Made by a program: the position numbers and the translations under genes. From contig CALBLG010000130.1 in NCBI GenBank assembly GCA_937895975.1, positions 1 to 5,590 on the forward strand: 5,590 nucleotides of DNA, in the 5' to 3' direction. The notes under the pieces were generated by a model. That model worked only from the letters and a program-made list of their open reading frames with translations, was not told the DNA's origin and made no database searches. Of this stretch, positions 4,126 through 5,590 are shown in pieces (within the stretch, counting starts at the first letter, position 1; every line of letters starts with the position of its first letter). The DNA is from an uncultured Slackia sp. GTDB lineage: Bacteria > Actinomycetota > Coriobacteriia > Coriobacteriales > Eggerthellaceae.

Positions 4126-5590
4126 GTGGAAGAGCTTTCCAAGAACTATGACTCCGAGGCGCTTGAGCCTCGCATCCTCGACAAGTGGCTCACGGGCGGC
4201 TACTATGCCCGCCGTCCTGGCGTGGGCGACTGCACGGTTACCATTCCGCCGCCGAACGTCACGGGCGTTCTGCACATGGGCCACGCGATGGACGATACCA
4301 TCCAAGACACCATCATCCGCTTCAATCGCATGCGCGGCGTGTCCACCCGCTGGATTTTGGGCACCGACCATGCTGGCATTGCCACGCAGACCAAGGTCGA
4401 CAAGAAGCTGGCCGCTCAGGGCATTTCCCGCCGCGAACTGGGCCGCGAGAAATTCATCGACGAGTGCTGGGATTGGACGCACGAATACGGCGGCCATATC
4501 ATCGAGCAAATCAAGCGCATGGGGTGCTCGGTCGATTTCGACGACCCGCATTTCACCATGGACGCCGAATACGCCGATGCCGTGCGCAAGGTGTTCTGCG
4601 ATTGGTATCACGACGGTCTGATCTACCGCGGCAAGCGCATCGTGAACTGGTGTCCCACCTGCGGCACCGCCATCTCCGATGACGAGGCCGAATACCAGGA
4701 AGAAGACGGCCACCTGTGGCATCTGCGTTACCCGCTGGTCGAGCCCATCGACGGCGTCGATTACATCGTCGTGGCCACCACGCGCCCTGAAACCATGCTC
4801 GGCGACACGGGCGTGGCGGTGTCGCCCAAAGACCACAGCAAAGACAAGTTCGTGGGCGCGAAGGTCATGCTGCCCATCGTGAATCGCGAGATTCCCATCT
4901 TCAGCGACTTCTATGTCGACGCCGATTTCGGCTCGGGCTTCGTGAAGGTGACCCCCGCGCATGACCCGAACGACTTCGCGATGGGCGAGCGCCACGACTT
5001 GGAGAAGATCAACATCTTCGACGAAACGGCCCACGTGGTTGACGGCTATGGCGAGTTCAGCGGCATGAGCCGTGAGGAATGCCGCGAGGCCGTGGTTGCG
5101 TGGTTCGAAGAGCACGGCCTGCTCGACCACGTCGAAGACCACCATCACTCTGTCATGCACTGCTACCGCTGCCCCAGCGCGTTGGAGCCGTGGCTTTCTG
5201 AGCAATGGTTCGTCGCAGTCGATAAGCTGAAGGGCCCCGCGACCGAAGCCGTCACCAGCGGCCAGGTCACGTTCCATCCGGCGCGTTGGACGCAGACCTA
5301 CCTCACCTGGATGGAAAACCTGAAAGACTGGTGCATTTCGCGCCAGCTGTGGTGGGGCCATCGCATTCCGGTGTTTTACTGCGACGATTGCGGTTGGGAA
5401 GACGCCTGCATGGAAGACGTGGACACCTGCCCGAAGTGCGGCGGCCATCACGTGCGCCAAGACGAAGATGTGCTGGACACCTGGTTCTCGAGCCAGCTGT
5501 GGACGTTCGCCACTCAGGGCTGGCCGAACCACCCAGAGCAGCTCGAGGGGCATCACCCCACCACGGCGCTCGTCACCGCGCGCGACATCA
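4126..5590 (+). CDS. valS: valyl-tRNA synthetase, N-terminal 488 residues (3' partial)
   Basis: This cytosolic class I aminoacyl-tRNA synthetase charges tRNA-Val with valine and edits mischarged threonine. The HIGH motif appears as HMGH at residues 50-53 after PPPNVTG, with GTDHAG at 79-84. A CPTC pair at 176-179 precedes the inserted editing domain, which shows TTRPET (218-223) and TPAHDPNDF (276-284). WCISRQLWWGHRIPV returns to the catalytic core, followed by a zinc-ribbon-like region with CDDC (419-422) and CPKC (435-438) and then DEDVLDTWFSS (446-456). The KMSKS loop, anticodon-binding domain and C-terminal coiled coil lie beyond the edge; bacterial ValRS is usually about 880-950 residues. 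GTG 4126 is the start: an in-frame TGA at 4120-4122 blocks any earlier one, GGAG (4116-4119) is six bases upstream, and the peptide begins as ValRS should. The preceding gap is short and shows no T-box leader. Confidence 0.97.
   Translation, partial: MEELSKNYDSEALEPRILDKWLTGGYYARRPGVGDCTVTIPPPNVTGVLHMGHAMDDTIQDTIIRFNRMRGVSTRWILGTDHAGIATQTKVDKKLAAQGISRRELGREKFIDECWDWTHEYGGHIIEQIKRMGCSVDFDDPHFTMDAEYADAVRKVFCDWYHDGLIYRGKRIVNWCPTCGTAISDDEAEYQEEDGHLWHLRYPLVEPIDGVDYIVVATTRPETMLGDTGVAVSPKDHSKDKFVGAKVMLPIVNREIPIFSDFYVDADFGSGFVKVTPAHDPNDFAMGERHDLEKINIFDETAHVVDGYGEFSGMSREECREAVVAWFEEHGLLDHVEDHHHSVMHCYRCPSALEPWLSEQWFVAVDKLKGPATEAVTSGQVTFHPARWTQTYLTWMENLKDWCISRQLWWGHRIPVFYCDDCGWEDACMEDVDTCPKCGGHHVRQDEDVLDTWFSSQLWTFATQGWPNHPEQLEGHHPTTALVTARDI

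Noticed and set aside
1929..4142. A 737-codon open frame on the minus strand across clpP and clpX
   Set aside because: It lies wholly antisense to two genes with complete catalytic motifs. Long antisense frames are expected where third codon positions are GC-rich, and its product is low-complexity with no recognisable domain.
4033..5556. A 507-codon open frame on the minus strand under valS
   Set aside because: It is a mirror of the valS codon bias; its peptide is rich in Ala, Val, His and Asp with no family features, and its sense partner is certain.

Overview
The window is a chromosomal housekeeping segment from a fairly GC-rich bacterium (coding regions use mostly G or C at third codon positions). 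The + strand reads: the last codons of an unrecognised gene, a leucine tRNA, trigger factor (tig), ClpP protease subunit (clpP), ClpX unfoldase (clpX), and the first half or more of valyl-tRNA synthetase (valS), which runs off the right edge. The order tig-clpP-clpX followed directly by valS (with no lon), the GC content, and the Lys/Ala/Glu-rich tail on trigger factor suggest an actinobacterium of the Coriobacteriia type (Eggerthella/Slackia-like). This placement is an inference from gene order and style, not from a database comparison.

Layout. Positions 1-98 hold the C-terminal end of an upstream reading frame. Positions 99-205 are a leader with a possible promoter. tRNA-Leu(UAG), with an encoded CCA end, spans 206-291. 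A 92-base gap containing two small hairpins leads to tig (384-1808), which starts at TTG behind a strong GGAGG. A 186-base gap (1809-1994) contains a possible extended -10 promoter, a long hairpin, and three copies of a hexamer just before the clpP ribosome binding site. clpP (1995-2612) and clpX (2619-3995) are only 6 bases apart and are surely cotranscribed. The 130-base gap between clpX and valS is largely filled by an inverted pair of palindromic units around an AT-richer core. This looks like a REP/BIME-type or MITE-like repeat and is the least ordinary part of the window. valS starts at GTG 4126.

Function. Trigger factor meets nascent chains at the ribosome exit tunnel. ClpX unfolds tagged or damaged proteins and feeds them into the ClpP chamber. 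ValRS supplies Val-tRNA, and the tRNA-Leu serves CUN codons. The cluster therefore links translation, folding and protein turnover. I found no defence, mobile-gene, secretion or biosynthetic system. The points worth a second look are the repeat pair, the tRNA-tig junction, the altered prolyl-isomerase domain in trigger factor, the long ClpX linker and the clpP leader.
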